A DNA stretch of 64,000 bases, from assembly GCA_963920665.1 (NCBI GenBank), contig OY987267.1:8866001-8930000 (forward strand), given 5' to 3'. Each line of letters begins with the position of its first letter. The first letter of the stretch is position 1. Made by a program: the position numbers and the translations under genes. The notes beneath the pieces were generated by a model that ran no database searches, was not told where the DNA came from, and worked only from the letters and a program-made list of their open reading frames with translations. Origin of the DNA: Straminergon stramineum. Lineage: Eukaryota; Streptophyta; Bryopsida; Hypnales; Calliergonaceae. Positions 36,012-48,588 of the stretch are shown here, piece by piece.

Positions 36012-37463
36012 TTAGGGGTCAAGGTTTAATATGAAAAAATTGAAAAATACAAAGTTATGAGATCACTTCAAAAGAGAAATATCTTAAATAATCAAAGTGT
36101 CATTGATTGGTACTTCCTTTGTTCAACAACAAGTGTGGCTTCTTTTTAGTTTTTTTTCCAAATTAAAAAAGTAGATTAAAGATATGAGGTTCACTTTCAA
36201 GAAGTTAAATCAATAATTAAATACTGTAGCTGTAGGAATTGACACTTTGTTGCCGAATAATTAATCAAAGTTCACGGAGTAGACTTGGCACTTTCAAATT
36301 TAATTATTACATATTCAACATCGTATTCAAATAATTTTCAAAGTTTTTGACAATTGGCTTCAAAAGCCACATCTTCTAGTGAATACCAAGTTGAAAAGGG
36401 AAACTCTTAATACAATTGGGGTAGTAGTAGGTAACAATCCATGTGTGATATGAAAATTAGGATTAATAAGAATTGAACCACTCATAGTAGAATTGTGTTC
36501 AAAGTATGATTTTAGACCTCATTCAGGCATAGTAGGATTGATTTTAAAAAAAAAATTTGAACTAAGTTAATGTGGAAAAGAAATATGATTTTCATCTCCA
36601 AAAATCCATTTGAGATTTAAAGACTTCCATTAAAAGTTATAGACAAATTTCAAAAAGGGGTTGGAAGGGACATTTTCTTTCACATTTTCATACATTCTCT
36701 TTGAATTTTGTTCGTAACTTTCTATTGAAGGCTCTAAACCTCAATCAGATTAATGGAGATGAAAGTTAAGTAACTTGATTCCCCAACTTTGTTTAGTTCA
36801 AAGTTTTTTTAAAGTTAGCTTGATTCTACCATGCCAAAATGAGTTATGAAATTCTACATTGAGTGTTTTCCTATGTTTTGACATTGAGTGGTCAAGCTCT
36901 TAGCATCTTCAAATTATCCCATACCCTTTTTAGATTGATGATGGACAATTGATTTCATTATAAAAACAACCTCTTCATCACTCAAACCCCAAAATTTCAA
37001 TGATGTAAGTCGTTCACTTTGCCTTCAAAAACTATAATTGATGGTTGATGGTAATTGGACTATTGTGAACAATTTCTTTATTTTTTACAACTTGGTCATC
37101 TAATTTATGCTAAATCTGACAATTTTTCTTTTTCATTTTTCTTTTCTTTTGGCATTCTTAAAAATAATTAATTTCCACCTATCCTGTCCTCCAGCTACTG
37201 TAGTTTGCAACTTAGAGAATGTAAAAGCATCCACCTCAAGAATTAGTTCAAGTTCAAGAATCATTCCAACATTTGAGAATTTCAATGATGGAAAGCATTA
37301 ATTAATTGAGAATTTAAAGAGTAAACTTAAAATGCTGGTTCGATTATCATTAGAGTATTGAGAGTTTATCAAAACTCTACTTGGCACATGAAAGAAGTTT
37401 ATCGCTTGGGTTCTATTTGGTATGGAAAAACTATAAAGGATCAGAGTTTCTACGGAGGACATT
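36012..37463. other. AT-rich intergenic sequence
   Basis: No gene or clear repeat boundary recognised. Confidence 0.5.
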
Positions 37464-37964
37464 AAATCCTCCATTCAAACGGCCAGGGTGGATTGACCCC
37501 CTCGCTCGTCCCCAAGTAAAAACCCTGAAATTTTTTATTTTTCACACATGATAAAATTTGCAAATTTTGAATTCATATTTGCAATCAGATGCCCCAAATT
37601 AGATTGGAGCGGTAGAAAAGACGAATTAATGAAGCACAAAATAGGGGGTCCCTTTTCTTACATGCACCCCTGGAATGACTTGGGGGATGAGCGAGGGGGT
37701 CAATCCACCCCGGCCATTCAAACTGGGCTCCACAGGAGCAGATTTACCTTGGCGAAAACATAGGAATTTTTTATTTTTTGCACATTGTCTATTTTTTTTG
37801 CAAATTCTGAATTCATATTTGCATATTTGCAATCAAAGACCCCTAATCAGCTAGTGAAAAAGAGAACATACCCTAGACACAACTCAAAATAGGGGGTATT
37901 TTTATTTTTACCCCTGGATAATCCACAAAATTATCCTACAGGGTCCAATTTGAATGGAGGATTT
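37464..37964. mobile_element. hAT-like MITE interrupted by a second MITE
   Basis: The outer ends AAATCCTCCATTCAAA (37464-37479) and TTTGAATGGAGGATTT (37949-37964) are perfect inverted repeats. Without the inner element and one duplication copy it is ~258 bp, close to its relative at 28575-28826. Confidence 0.8.
37480..37715. mobile_element. Nested MITE inside the element at 37464-37964
   Basis: Its ends (GGTGGATTGACCCCCTCGCT and the inverse near 37690-37715) are ~34-bp inverted repeats. ATTCAAA is present directly before (37473-37479) and after (37716-37722) as a 7-bp target duplication. Confidence 0.8.
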
Positions 37965-38028
37965 CATGTTCTCCAGTTTACTCAAAATTCACAAATGATC
38001 TAAGGTACAAGGTCTATAAAGCACCTAT

Positions 38029-38688
38029 TTAACCCCTAAATGCCCACGCAAGGCCATTTTTGAGCTTCTAGGAATTTGCTCTAGATTTAACAAAAATCCA
38101 GCATTTTGATAAGTTGTATCAATTTTTATTTATTTGTATACAAATTCAAACTAGACATGTAAGAGATCACATAGGGAAAGGAAATACATCAATATCACTT
38201 ATGGATTGAAAGATTATAATGTTTGATCATAAGGGTGTTAAAACTGCAAAAGTGATTTGAAGTCTTTCCATCCTCTTTTTACATGTCAAATCTAAAAAAA
38301 TAGTCACCAAAAAATAAGAGGTTAAAGGGCCTAACATGTACAATCCCAATCAATTTATAGCTTCTCAAAATCTACTCTACAATTTTAATTTTTAAATTAA
38401 TTTCTAATGTGATTTTTTCTACAAGAGCTCATGTATTTAAGTCTCATTTCTTAGACCCTCCAACACTATAGAAAGTCAAGATTGCAATGGACACCCTTGC
38501 ACAAAATCTTGAATAAAAAAAAATCATAATCAATCATTTTCAAAATCAGATTTTTGATGCTAAAACTAGACTTCAATAAGAATTTTTCAAAAATAAAAAC
38601 CACCAGAAATAGCAACTTGGTTAGGTTTTATCTAACTTCAAAGTATTGTCAATACCAAAATTTGGTGCTTTCATTACTTAGGGAGTAA
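38029..38688 (+). mobile_element. TTAA-flanked TIR element, copy C-left
   Basis: Begins TTAACCCCTAAATGCCCACG and ends at a decayed inverse (CTTAGGGAGTAA). It aligns end to end with the reverse complement of 39115-39760. Shared internal words include GATTGAAAGATTATAATGTT and TTTTGATGCTAAAACTAGAC. Confidence 0.75.
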
Positions 38689-39114
38689 GAGCAAAATTGA
38701 ATTCAGGATAGTCAAACTTCTTGAAATGTTTTTCAATAAATTTTCCTTGAAAGGCAAATGCAATTGCCATCTAACCCATTTGTTTTCATATTTTTTTGGA
38801 GATTTGTGGAATTAGTTATGAGGTTGAAATGTAGTGGGCTCTAAAATTGCCCACTTCCTCAGATGTAAACTATTTGTACATTGCTAGTACAATGAAAAAA
38901 CAACACGTACAAAGAGTGTACATTTGAGGAGGTGAGAGATTTTAGAGACCGAGTGCTTTATGGACCTCCTACCTTTTACATACTACACTAATGATCTAAA
39001 ATTAGCAAATGATCTATATGGTCTAAATCAACTTGGCATAGAGTCCATTATTGGAATTAAAACCTTAAATTGCAATGATGTCCCGTTGGTTGGAATTGGT
39101 TTACACATTGATGT

Positions 39115-39760
39115 TTAACCCCTAAATTCTCAAGGCACCGTATTTTGGTGATGACAAAACTTTGAAGTTACATAAAACCTTACTCAATTACTATTTTTTG
39201 CTATTTTTTTAGGTGAATACCTGTAAAGTCTTGTTTTAGCATCAAATATGCGATTTTGAGAATGAATGTTTATGATTTTTCTATTCAATATTAGGTTCAA
39301 GGGTATCCATTGCAAATCTTGATTTTGCAGTGTTAGGGACTCTTGGAAATGAGCCTCAAATGCATTGGATCTTGAAGAAAAAATCACGTTTGAAATTCAT
39401 TTTAAAGAATTGTAGAATAAATTTTGAGAAGTTGTTCGCTAGTTGTGATTATGCATTTCATACCTTATAACCTTGTATTTTTTTCATGATGTCAATTTTA
39501 GATTTGACATGTAAAAAGAGGAATGATAGACTTCAATTCAATCTCATTGTTTTAACACCCTTAAGATCAAACATTAGAATCATTCAAACCAAAAGTGTAT
39601 TTTTGTTTCTTCTTATGTGATCTACAGTACATCTAGTTTGAATACATGCAATTATAATTAAAAAAAAGATTGATTAAACTGACCAAAATTTCCACTTTTT
39701 GCTTAATTTAAAACAAACTCCAAGAAGCTAAAAAAAAGGCCTTGGGCATTTAAGGATTAA
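39115..39760 (-). mobile_element. TTAA-flanked TIR element, copy C-right (inverted)
   Basis: Begins TTAACCCCTAAATTCTCAAG and ends GGGCATTTAAGGATTAA. It is the inverted partner of copy C-left, separated from it by 426 bp. A transcript through both could fold into a ~650-bp imperfect duplex. Confidence 0.75.
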
Positions 39761-40737
39761 AGGGTCCTTTTGTCAATTCTCAAGCAACCATGATGTCTTT
39801 TCTCAAGTGTCTTTTTGAGGCTAAATAATGTCCAAGACATTCTTTTAAGACAACACTACCGAAGCCATGAAGTTTTGAACCACTAGGATTAAAACTCAAT
39901 AATTTTGAAGTGACATTTAGTTTTAGTTTTGTCTGCATTTTTTAGTTTATGCATTAGAGCACTAGATCTTCTAATTTAGCAATATTATAAGTTAATTTCA
40001 ATGGTGACTTTCAGATATGAGTTGATTTGTGTATTTTTCATAATATTTAAATATGAGAAATTCAATTATTTCTAATAGTAGGGTACAAGGATTTAGAATT
40101 TGGAAAATGGTATCATTTTTATAGTCACCAAACATATTATTGCTTAACCATTATAGCTAGCCATTTAAGCCAATTTTTAAATATATTTTTAAAAAATTAT
40201 AATGTTTGAAGGTTGTGAAGTGGAAAAAATATGTGAATATGAACATTATAGGTTTCTAGTGTCCTTTTAAGATGAAATGAAGAAAAAACTAATACAATTG
40301 ATTGGTAGATTTTGTTAGGAATCTCTGCTCTTTGTACTATCACAATTAATTTGAGATCTTAGAATTTGAAGATTTTATACTATTAAATTTTGTACAATTT
40401 GAAATTTGTTCATGTACAAGTAATAAATAGGATCTTATATAAGTATTGGTATTTGGAAAGTATTTATGAAAGCAAGTTTGAAAAGTAAGAGTGGATGATA
40501 CACCGAATGCATTATAGGGTTCTTCAACCTATGCATCTTAGATGAAAGCTATGGAGATTAAGTGGTAGTGATCCTAGACATCCTAGATGAAAAGACACCT
40601 AAAAGTGTGGGCAAAATGCATAACAGTTGTGTAGCTTCATAGATGAAATGGTAGGTGACAATCAAATGGTTGTGACTTCACTACTTTGTAGCTTTAGTCA
40701 TCTTGCCTCATAAAATATTGTACACATCACGAAAGCA
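39761..40737. other. AT-rich intergenic sequence
   Basis: Nothing coding seen. AATTATAATGTTTGAAG near 40196-40214 resembles the core word of the TTAA elements and may be a relic. Confidence 0.45.
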
Positions 40738-40892
40738 CCCCCCATTGCTTCAATACTATTGTAGTATTGTTTCAATGGGATCACAATTCAATATTGAAAG
40801 TATATTGTTGTAGTACTATTTGCAGTTGTACAACAATATTGGATTGTGTCCCCATTGAAACAATATTGCAATAGTACAAAAACAATAGGGGG
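40738..40892. mobile_element. Hairpin MITE, 155 bp
   Basis: The two halves are imperfect inverted copies: CCCCCCATTGCTTCAATACT at the left pairs with the end ATTGCAATAGTACAAAAACA...GGGGG. The stem continues through TTTCAATGGGATCACAATTC almost to the centre. Confidence 0.8.
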
Positions 40893-40965
40893 CTTATTCC
40901 TGATGCAGCCACCCTAAATGAATGACAAAAGACCCTACATACATCGAGGCTTACTACTCTAGGAT

Positions 40966-41174
40966 AAATCCACACTAAAAAAATCCATTCCAAATGATGG
41001 TTTTGTGTTAAATTTAGGTACAATCCAACACACTTGTATCTAAAATAATGTAGATTTAACAAAAATGTGTTTAAAATAACTCTAGAAGTACACACAATTG
41101 TGTTTAAAATAATGAAGATTTAATACAAAACCATGATCTAGAGTTTAGTTTTAGTGTTTTTTTAGTGTGGATTT
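40966..41174. mobile_element. MITE with AAATCCACACTAAAAAAA ends
   Basis: The 18-bp end at 40966 is perfectly inverted at the right end (41157-41174). The interior has a repeated AAAATAATG(T/A)AGATTTAA word. 209 bp, non-coding. Confidence 0.8.
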
Positions 41175-41602
41175 CTATTAGTGGCATAACTCAACTTCAA
41201 CCTAGAGGATGTCAAATGTTGACATTTATAACTATATAATAAAATTCCAAAAACTTGGGATTAATTAAACATCATTTATGTAGATTTAATAGTTACATGC
41301 TAGTTTCTAATTTGGGGTATCTTTTCCTCATATTTTAGTTGTTAATTAGCTAGTTTGTAATTAAATAGTGTAAATAAGCACAATAATCTAATTTGGAGAT
41401 GTTCATGTGAATTTAAGTTGATTCCTAATAAGTTTTGAAAGACTAGGTTGAGAAGTCAAAGAGTAGGCTAAGTTGGTTGGTTCGGCAACTGTCTTCTGAC
41501 TCCTATAAGCGGGGATGGTTTCTTTTGCTTTACCCACTGGTAAACAAAGCATGCGAGTCCAACCACCAAATTGGTTCTTTTTGGTGCGTAATTTTCTTGC
41601 AA

Positions 41603-42177
41603 TTAACCCCTAAAGAATTGAGGCATATTTTGGGCAGAAATTGCCAAAAACTGACACTTTTTAGGGCAGCAAGAAAAAAATGAAAAAAAAGTTGTTTTTT
41701 CAAAATTCAACCTGACAAATTTGAACTAGACTTCTTTGGGAACATGCGGAAATTTTTTTAGAAATTTTGACCGCACGGATTGAAAGATTATAATATTTGA
41801 AGTTAGGTGAAAAAGTTTTATTCCAACCTTGCCTAACATGGCCTTCAAACTTTAACCCCTTCTAGAATGAGATTCTTACACTAAATAGGATTATTTTTTG
41901 ACATTTGCATCTTGGATCATGTAAGATACACACCTACCAAATTTCAAAATCATAGGAAGAATTTTGCATATGCTACCTGAAGCTGCCCGCAAAGTTCAGG
42001 GCAACATAACTTTTGATCTGGACACCCGATCGGAAAAAAATTAGATTTTCAGGAAGGGGATACATTGTTACACATTCCGTCCAAATTTCATGAACATTCG
42101 ACTAAAAATGACTTTGTAGGTGCCTACCCAAGATTTCTTACGTACGCTAAACGGACACTTGGTCCTTTAGGGGTTAA
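41603..42177. mobile_element. TTAA-flanked TIR element, copy D
   Basis: The best-preserved member: begins TTAACCCCTAAAGAATTGAG and ends CTTGGTCCTTTAGGGGTTAA. The interior matches copy A throughout and copy G over most of its length. No frame of transposase size. Confidence 0.75.
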
Positions 42178-42678
42178 CACAGGTAGAACCTCTCTTACTG
42201 TATATTCTATGTGCATAATATGTAGTACAAAGGTTCAAGGGTGGGCCCAATTTCAAGGATTTTTTTTGTAGAAAGTAGTGTACTAATAGTAAAATCTTGG
42301 ATGAAATTGCCAAATTGTCAATGAAAATAGAATTATGGATACTGCATGTGATTTGTGCTAATGTGATATTTTCTATCCAATATGTGGACGAATGTTGGAA
42401 TTTGGAGTACCACTAAGACATTTAATATAGCCACTTTGGCACTTCACAATGAAAAAATGAAAAAAAAACAACTCTGATAGATATATACACCAATCAACTA
42501 TTCTGAGACGACTCTCATGATCTCCTCAATCTCATGTCAAGACTAGATGAAAAATTCATCAAATACTCCTCTTCAATCACTCTTGATTGATTCTTCACTA
42601 ACTAACTTAAGTCATCGTGAAAATCAACTCGTTCAACTTGTGATTGGTTTGTATGATTGATTCCCTTTTGCAATGAAA
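42178..42678. other. AT-rich intergenic sequence
   Basis: No feature recognised. Confidence 0.5.
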
Positions 42679-43160
42679 TTCCGTTTCATTTGTGTCAAAA
42701 ACAATTAAGAAAATCAACTGATTCCTTCGCCTCCACTTCCGGCGGAACTCTTGGCAAGCTGTTGCATCAGCAATGGATGGACTCATCAGTCAGTCAGTCA
42801 GTGTCCTTCACAGTTTCAGAGCCCAACTGAAGACAGTGAATCAAATCACTAAGGATAACATCCAAAGACGGTGGAATTCCTTGACTCGGTCAAGTTGCCT
42901 GCTGCACTCCAGACGCTTGTGAACAATGTGGACAGACACTCAGGCCACTTGTGGCTGACAGGCATCGTAAGTTAAGTTAATTTGATCTCTGCAATGAAAT
43001 TCTGTTTCATTTGTGTCAAAAAAACAAAAAAACAATGTAAGCAAACAATGTAGACAGAAGTCCGTCTGTCTGCGTGATTTCTGATGACTTGACAAAGAAA
43101 ATCATGGTGCAAGTTCAAGAGGTAAGTTAAGTAACACTGATTATAGCTCAAGGTCATGCA
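42679..43160. other. GC-richer island flanked by a direct repeat
   Basis: GCAATGAAATTC(C/T)GTTTCATT... (about 33 bp) occurs at the left edge and again near 42990. The sequence between is clearly richer in G and C than the desert and has short open frames on both strands, including a 49-codon ATG frame at 42773-42922. It could be an exon relic, a non-coding RNA locus or an unknown element. Confidence 0.35.
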
Positions 43161-45223
43161 GTGAGGGCGGTGGAAAAATATTGTACTGTATGATAGAGAT
43201 GTCAAATTTTAGGGGAATTAAACTGATGTTTGTTCAAATCTTTGTATGGGAAAAAAGCTTGGGAAAAAGAAGAATTTATATGAATTTTTTCTTGTTTTAC
43301 ACCACGTAGTGAAATTAGGTTGCCTGGAATAATATTTAGCTTGCCTTACCCCAAGAAAGTTGCTTTTTACAAGCCATCAAAGTCAACAAATGTTTCTGCA
43401 TATATTTCCATTTGTACAGTCACATGATTGGAGGTTCATGAGTTCCAATTACAACATATTATCTAATTCAAAAGTTGTGCATTCTTGTGCAACAATGACA
43501 ATGACAATGAAGAGAAAAGAGGCAAACATCATGCTCCAGGTTTGATTTCTCCCCCCTCCCCTCCCTGAAAAATCAAAAGCCGTTGATTTGAATTCTGAAA
43601 AAAATTTCCCACCTCTCGAAATGCCATCAATCTTCTTGGAAAATCAATTGCTAAGGTCACAAATGCTAAATGCAAAATATAAATAAGGATAAAAATATGG
43701 GTATGAGTTTAGAATACAAAATATATATGTAGTACATCCATATTCACACAAATTCATATGGATATATCCCATATCAATTGCACTGCAGTTACTTTATGGA
43801 AAATACAAGTACATTAGGGGGTCGGGGTAGGTGTGAATTGAAACACATAATAATTAATTCAAATGAAAACTAGTTCTGAGTTCATTGTCATTGTGACAGT
43901 TTGACACAATGACGATGAACTTAGAAGAGGCAATGACTGCCTTACTTGTAGTGCATACATGTGCAATAATAGAACATATTTATATAGTATCACATGTCAA
44001 GAAATGAGTGTGGGGCAACCTAATTTTATTATTTCGTGTAGCATTTCCCAAAATTTTCTTTTCTAAAAAAAGAAAATATTTGGAAAAATGTACCTTGACC
44101 CTTACAATATTGTTAGTGGTGTTTTGAGGTTCAAAATTGATTCAAAATTGGTTAAAATACTTGCACCAAAAGCTAGGCTAAAATCATCATTTATGTATAT
44201 TTTCTAACAAATTCAACTTTAGGATCTTCTAGTTAATTTGTTCGAATTCATCCTCCCAAAATTTTAGTGTAAGAATCTCCACCAATTGCAAGTTCAAAGT
44301 GCCGAAACTTCAAAAAATAGTTTTTTCTAGCCTTTGCCAAAGGTGAAGTTTGGTCTTTCAACATTTTTAGCCAAAACAAGTATGACCAAAATTTGTGAGT
44401 AATTTAGAAAATATGTTTGGAAATGGGTTATAAATATATGTAAGAAAATTTAACCAAAAGAATTTTCAAGTTCATCTTTTAGAAAATTATAATGTAGATG
44501 ATGGTACTAGATGACAAAAAAAACTAAACTACTAATTTTTTTTATAGGAAATTGAAAATTATTAATTCGAATGGTGAGAATGTTCTAGCAAGCAACATAT
44601 CTAATGAGTTTTTGCTTTTGTTCGGAAATTTTCAAAATAGAGTTCAAAGAATGACTTTTATATGTTTTTTCTACCTTCATTGCCATCAAAATAGAATTCC
44701 TCACAAGTGTCACTTCATTATTTGGAATTGGACAATTGAGATGTTTTGTATAGATATCAAGATAATAAAATAAAATAAGATTTTTTAAAATATATTTTTA
44801 GTTTCCTGCTTTGACATTGGAATAAAAAAGAACTTATAATTTTTTTGCAATATTTATCAAAGTGATAGGTAGAAAAGTTTCACAAGTAGATTATAATGGT
44901 TAGCATGGATTTTGAAAAACTATGCAAAAATTTCAAATTACAAAGTCAATAGAGCTTACATGAGTTCTTTCCCTTGCCAAAGTGGTCTCTTTAGTCCTTT
45001 AGGGTTTAACCCATTAAGGTCTAGTCAAACACTTTTGGGTTGAAATTGACACTTATTCATGGGTAGCCAAAGTTTTAGAATGAATTTGGAATAGGATGAA
45101 AGGGAAAGGATGTGGGGAATTTGGAAATGATTGTATTGAAACAAAGATTAAGAAATTCTATGTTGGCATGTACTTTAGGGGTTGAAAAAATGAACAAAAT
45201 ACAAGTTCAAAATATACAAATCT
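43161..45223. other. AT-rich desert
   Basis: Only short frames. A TTAA-family right end (TAGTCCTTTAGGGTTTAA) is visible near 44993-45010. Confidence 0.5.
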
Positions 45224-45490
45224 ATTAGATGTTTTTCAGTAGCTCTAGAGGGTTGTTTCAGGCCTATTCCCCACGTTGTTCCTGCAGTAGTGAGGGAATG
45301 GTTGACTACTGTCAACCATCATAAAGACTAGAAAATAATTTTTGTTGCCTTGAAATTGAAAAAGAAGTCAAACAAAAAAAATTTCAAAAAATAAAAAAAT
45401 CCAACATGGTTGCCTCCCGACCACATCAACACCCTGAAGTGGCACAATTCACCAAGTTCTCCACAATGGGGAACTCGTAGTCTTCTAATG
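45224..45490. mobile_element. Diverged relative of the MITE at 616-899
   Basis: The left end, with CTCTAGAGGG and TTTCAGGCC, aligns with the reverse-complemented right end of the 616-899 element. CCCACGTTGTTCC-like words follow in the same order. The right end CTTCTAATG is decayed. Confidence 0.5.
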
Positions 45491-46862
45491 GAGCGAGATT
45501 TCATCTAATGAATGTGCAAATCTTAATTGGAAACTGTCAATTGCCACAAAATGTATTGTAGAACCCTTGGCATTCAAGCTTCTTTCAATTAATATAGTTA
45601 GACCTCCCTAATTCATCTTGGTTTGGTATTTTTTATCATGTTCAACTTAGGACTAGAAAATGTCTTGCCTGCCTCCAAAATCAACCACGGTCCTTAGTGG
45701 GTTATCATTTATTGAATTAGAAGTTGGTTCCATACAAATAGGCATACAAATTCAACATTGTTTTTCATGTAGTGAAAAATTTTCATCCATTAACTTATCA
45801 TAATTAGAAACATAGGGGACCATTATTAAGGTAGATATATCCTATATTACCATTCCAAACTCATGTATTAGTGGTATACATTCTAGGTTGCAAATGTATA
45901 CAACTAGTACATAAAGGGGGAATTGTTAAATGCATAGTAATGGGTATGTCCACCTTGTTGATGCTTGAAGTTATTTACTCCAAAACACCCACAATTATGA
46001 GACATCTCCCAAGAAACATACACTTCACTTTAATCTGATGGCTAGGGTCAATATCAAGAAATGCAAGGATAGCCCAATACTGACAATATTGCATAATCAT
46101 ATGCTCCAATAGATAAGCACACTACCTAAAAGATTGTAATTCAATTCCAATTTCATAGTGAAAAAAATGTTTTTCAAATTTTGACCTTTGGAGATTTACT
46201 TTTCAAAAGTAGCATAGTAAATTTGTTCCCTTATGCAATGTTATTGAACACACCAAATTTCACTTTAAAAAAAATCATTTTTGAATAAATATTTTGAATA
46301 TTTTCTATCTTTTACATAATTATGATTGATTGAAGATATTGATGGCAAACACTTGTAATTGGATTGTGAAAATATTTTGGAAACAATCATGCACACAACT
46401 TCCTTTTTAAAAAGCACCCTATTATGAAGGCAAAAAATTGATTCGTACATAATTCAGTGTCCTAGTGTTGCCTTTAAAAATTATATAATATAGATATCTC
46501 TAAATGGAAAGGGTATGAAAGGGATGATTTATGCTCATTTATTAGGGGACATATCTAAGACTTGAAATGAGATGAAGTCCCCCTACCTTAATCCTTCTAT
46601 TATTAAGCCATTTTCAAGGTGTTTTGGATCTTGATTGTGTAAGTTACAAAAAATTGAAGCTCAAAGTAAGATGAGTCATTTTAGGCAAAATTAACCATAA
46701 TCCAAGTTTGGTTTCAATCTAAGTCATATATTACAAGATTATAACATAAAAGTGAAGGGTAATTCTCAAGGTAATGAATGTTTGGACTAAAATTGTGCAT
46801 TGACTAGTTCTTTTGGTCACAACATTTTATATGAAATTGTATACTCATTCTCAAGGGAGGGA
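45491..46862. other. AT-rich intergenic sequence
   Basis: No gene recognised. Confidence 0.5.
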
Positions 46863-47094
46863 TGCTAGTATATGAGCCCATGAGCCTAGAATACTACACA
46901 CCTATATAATAGGTATATATACTATAGAAACCGTCTATAATTATAGGGTATATATGTTACAAATACTCATATTATAGGTGTTAACGATACATACACCTTC
47001 TATAGTGTGTGGTATCTATATTATAGGTACCTATATTGTAGGCTCAATGCTTACAAGCTCGCATTCTTAGGCTCACATACTGGCACCGTTGTTT
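46863..47094. mobile_element. Palindromic MITE, copy 2 of 3
   Basis: Reverse orientation to copy 1. It shares GAGCCCATGAGC, ACACCTTCTATAGTGTG, TACCTATATTGTAGGCTCAA and the end GGCTCACATACTGGCA. Confidence 0.75.
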
Positions 47095-48588
47095 TCAAGG
47101 TAACGAAGTTCCATATGCATGGAAATAAGTCTTCTATTTTTAGGACCATAAATGAGTGAAAAAATGGTCTAGTTGTAAAGACCACTTTACCATTAAAAAC
47201 TATAAGTTAAATGGAAGATTTGTCACAAATTTGGAGTCACATTCAAGATTGAACATAGTAGAGTGAAAGAACACAAGAAAAGACCCGCAATAAGAAAAAT
47301 ACAATTGAAAAAAGTTTGAAATCCAAGTACAAGATGTATATTCCATAGTTGTCTCTACCCATAGATTGGGCAAAGGAAAAAGTGGAGGATAGTACCACTT
47401 GAGGTCTTAGTATCAAGGAGCTCTTGAAAAAGGCCATGAATGGTCTAGGCTAAGAACCCCATCTCATTGGCTAGAATTCCCCACCTAATGATTCTGCGCT
47501 ATAGTTGCCATATCACCCCCGCTTTGTAAATTATTGTAAATCTAATTATTAGTGAATCTTCTTCTAAATCTAAATATACCACTTGATAGCTTACCTAATT
47601 TATTTAAAATGAAACCAAGTTCAAGTGATTCTTTACATTCTAAGTTCCAAAAATAGCCGTTCTGAAAATAGATCCATCCATTTCTGGGTCGCCCAAAAAT
47701 TTAAGGATTAAATATATACATGTGAGTGACTTAACTAAAAGAGTTTGCAATTTAATGTTTATGTGTGATGCAAAATTTAATAAGAATTCTAAAATTCAAA
47801 CCAATACAAATCAATTCAATTCATATAAGAGTTTGAATATTGTAGCAACATAGTAAGTTTGCCAAAAATAATTCAAAATTGTTGAGTCAATTTTTTTTGG
47901 AAACTAATAGTCACGTTGATCGAAATCAAGTGAAATTAAAGTCACGTGATATCAAAAATTTATAATTTTAAGTGAATTCTTATCACATGCACTATCAAAT
48001 ATCAAAATAATTTTGAATGGCAAAATGAAGGCCAATCTTCTTTGATCCATAGTGAGAAAGAGTGAAGAGTGATCCTTTTTAAGGAGAAGCTCATTGTTCA
48101 TCACCTATCCTCAAAGGATATGGGATAATTTGAAGCAAGGTGAGAGTCTCCAATCAAAAGTTGTGGATAAATGTAGAAACGACAAATGACAAAGGTTCTT
48201 CGAATTTCCTACCGTTTTCTTAGCATAGTCCATAACTTTTGATTGGAGGGTCCAAATCAAAAACAAATTTTTTGAAAAAAAAAGTTTTGATTTATTGTAC
48301 ATATTTTGCATAGATAGATGTACCCCCCACCACCTAATTTCTATAATGAAATTGTCTTCTCTCCTCAAATCAAATAGTAAGTGGGTTGTGATGTTTTGTG
48401 AGATATACATAGGCAAAGTAATTTGTTGCAATCCATATAAATTGAGTACAAAATTGTTGAAGTTTTAGTACATTGAAAATTTGATGTCAAACTACCTTTT
48501 CTTACTTCAATTATATATTTGACAAAGATGTGTCAAATGCACAAAACAATTGTGGTAGTAGGAAATCGTCTCTAAGGTGTTTAGATGC
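47095..48588. other. AT-rich intergenic sequence
   Basis: Short frames only, no recognised feature. Confidence 0.5.

Noticed and set aside
39184..39387. 67-codon minus-strand frame
   Set aside because: Inside the inverted TTAA-family copy; not conserved as a frame in its partner.
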